In this document: positions 63,155 to 64,000 of the stretch, one piece after another
How positions within the stretch are numbered: position 1 is the stretch's first letter
How the letters are laid out: every line of letters starts with the position of its first letter
Source: Hydrogenothermaceae bacterium
Lineage (GTDB): Bacteria; Aquificota; Aquificia; Aquificales; Hydrogenothermaceae
DNA: 64,000 bases
Direction: 5' to 3'
Assembly: GCA_026418535.1 (NCBI GenBank)
Contig: JAOABC010000004.1
Location: forward strand, 124,001 to 188,000
Translations under genes and position numbers: made by a program
The notes under the pieces: model-generated
Seen by the model: only the letters and a program-made list of their open reading frames with translations
Told to the model about the DNA's origin: nothing
Database searches by the model: none

Positions 63155-64000
63155 TTACCTGTCAGTCTCACCTACCACTGGATCTATACTTCCAAGCAGT
63201 GCCACTGCATCAGCAACAGTTTTACCTCTTATAAGTTCAGGGAAGGCTTGGAGGTTATAGAAAGCACCAGACCTAATCCTCAACCTGTAAGGCTTTCCTT
63301 CTCCTTTACTGACTATGTAGAACCCAAGCTCACCCCTCGGATTCTCTCCGGATAGGTATACTTCCCCAAGGGGAGCTTGTTCTCCGTATATCCTGAGATT
63401 AAAGTCTTTTACCATAGACTCTATAGATAGGTATGTTTCCTGGAGTGTCGGTAAGACGTAGGGATTGTCTGTAGCTACATACCTGTCATTCTTCATTCTC
63501 TTTAATCTATCTACACATTGATGGACAATCTTTACGCTCTGCTTCATCTCTTCTATCCGAATAAGATATCTATCGTATGCATCCCCAATAGTTCCCAGAG
63601 GAATCTCAAAGTCTACTTCAGCATAGGCATCCGTAGGTTGGATATACCTTATGTCGTAGGGAACCCCTGCTGATCTTGCCATAACCCCAGTTAGACCATA
63701 CTGATAGACATCCTCCTCAGACACTATGCCTACTTCTCTATTCCTCTTCATCCATATCCTGTTTTTAGTTAGAAGGTCTTCGTAATCTCTTACTCTGGAG
63801 GGGAAGTCCTCTATAAACTTCTCAACAATGTCTATAGCACCCTCTGGAAGATCGTATCTAACTCCACCTATCCTCATAAAAGAGGAGTTCAGCCTTATAC
63901 CAGCTATCCCTTCTATAATATCCATCAACTTCTCTCTTTCTCGGAATGTATAGAGAAACATAGTAAGAGCTCCAAGGTCTAGGGCCGTTGTTCCAAGCCA
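63155..64000 (-). CDS. nuoD: NADH-quinone oxidoreductase subunit D (C-terminal part, partial)
   Basis: The window holds the last 281 residues; the frame is open to the right edge. It begins WLGTTALDLGALTMFLYTFREREKLMDI, typical of the 49-kDa subunit, and continues with YGLTGVMARSAGVPYDIR, AYDRYLIRIEEM, GEQAPLGEVYLSGENPRGELG and a C-terminal IDPVVGETDR. NuoD (or NuoCD) sits near the quinone-binding cavity with NuoH. Whether nuoC is fused cannot be seen here. It is upstream of nuoH with no nuoE, nuoF or nuoG between them. Confidence 0.94.
   Translation of the reverse strand, partial: WLGTTALDLGALTMFLYTFREREKLMDIIEGIAGIRLNSSFMRIGGVRYDLPEGAIDIVEKFIEDFPSRVRDYEDLLTKNRIWMKRNREVGIVSEEDVYQYGLTGVMARSAGVPYDIRYIQPTDAYAEVDFEIPLGTIGDAYDRYLIRIEEMKQSVKIVHQCVDRLKRMKNDRYVATDNPYVLPTLQETYLSIESMVKDFNLRIYGEQAPLGEVYLSGENPRGELGFYIVSKGEGKPYRLRIRSGAFYNLQAFPELIRGKTVADAVALLGSIDPVVGETDR

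Noticed and set aside
1-64000. Prophage, insertion sequences, rRNA operons, CRISPR arrays
   Set aside because: I found no integrase, transposase, phage structural gene, rRNA-like block or repeat-spacer pattern in any part of the window.

Overview
This 64 kb window is a chromosomal stretch of a thermophilic, Gram-negative bacterium, most likely a member of the Aquificota (Aquificales). By eye the G+C content is near 40%. AGA, AGG and ATA codons dominate, genes are packed with 1-30 bp overlaps, and many genes start with TTG behind a strong GGAGG site. Gene content fits this group: multi-subunit NADH dehydrogenase, biotin-dependent carboxylases, LPS heptose enzymes, type IV pilus motors, sigma-54, FlgM and ResB. 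No integrated phage, insertion sequence or CRISPR array was found. The taxonomic call is inference from gene content and style.

Layout. 1-8.5 kb (minus): start of a biotin-dependent carboxyltransferase, resB, spoVG, pfkA, a small secreted protein, mnmA, then a pilC-pilT-pilB cluster. 8.5-11.4 kb (plus): accC, a metallo-beta-lactamase-fold hydrolase, nfo and tRNA-Arg(CCG), which overlaps the nfo stop codon. 11.4-13.4 kb (minus): purS-purQ, two unknown genes and a periplasmic thioredoxin-like protein. 13.5-14.7 kb: a GGDEF-EAL enzyme. 14.7-20.9 kb (minus): hldA, argC, rplM-rpsI, hpf, rpoN, pyrF, tsaB. 21-22.3 kb: flgM facing a cysteine desulfurase. 22.3-23.9 kb: a frameshifted AEC-type transporter and 735 bp of AT-rich sequence with no supported gene, the only real gap. 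24-36 kb: ychF, a second PilB-type ATPase with a GAF-PAS protein, proS, rph-purA, an ArnT-like glycosyltransferase, rlmN-ruvA, and a tandem HepT/DUF86-like protein. 36.4-45.4 kb: a small lysine-rich protein, uvrB, then a plus-strand run efp-accB-hldD-thrB-glycosyltransferase-purH-folD. 45.5-51.4 kb (minus): mogA, two cysteine-motif paralogues, clpB, agmatine deiminase. 51.4-54.8 kb: a HAD phosphatase, cmk, hemJ and a two-component system. 54.8-64 kb (minus): nuoD-H-I-J-K-L-M-N-gmk-rpoZ, without nuoE, nuoF or nuoG.

Functional threads. Purine synthesis (purS, purQ, purH, purA, folD) and LPS heptose synthesis (hldA, hldD) are scattered over several operons. Three loci carry sequences matching the flagellar sigma-28 promoter (about TAAA-N15-GCCGATAA): flgM, the unannotated 54-residue lysine-rich protein, and the response regulator of the two-component system, which then looks leaderless. 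This suggests a motility regulon dispersed away from flagellar structural genes. The paralogue pair next to mogA has a strong promoter preceded by two 10-bp direct repeats spaced one helical turn apart, which looks like an activator site. The palindrome TCCGGA occurs roughly six times more often than base composition predicts.
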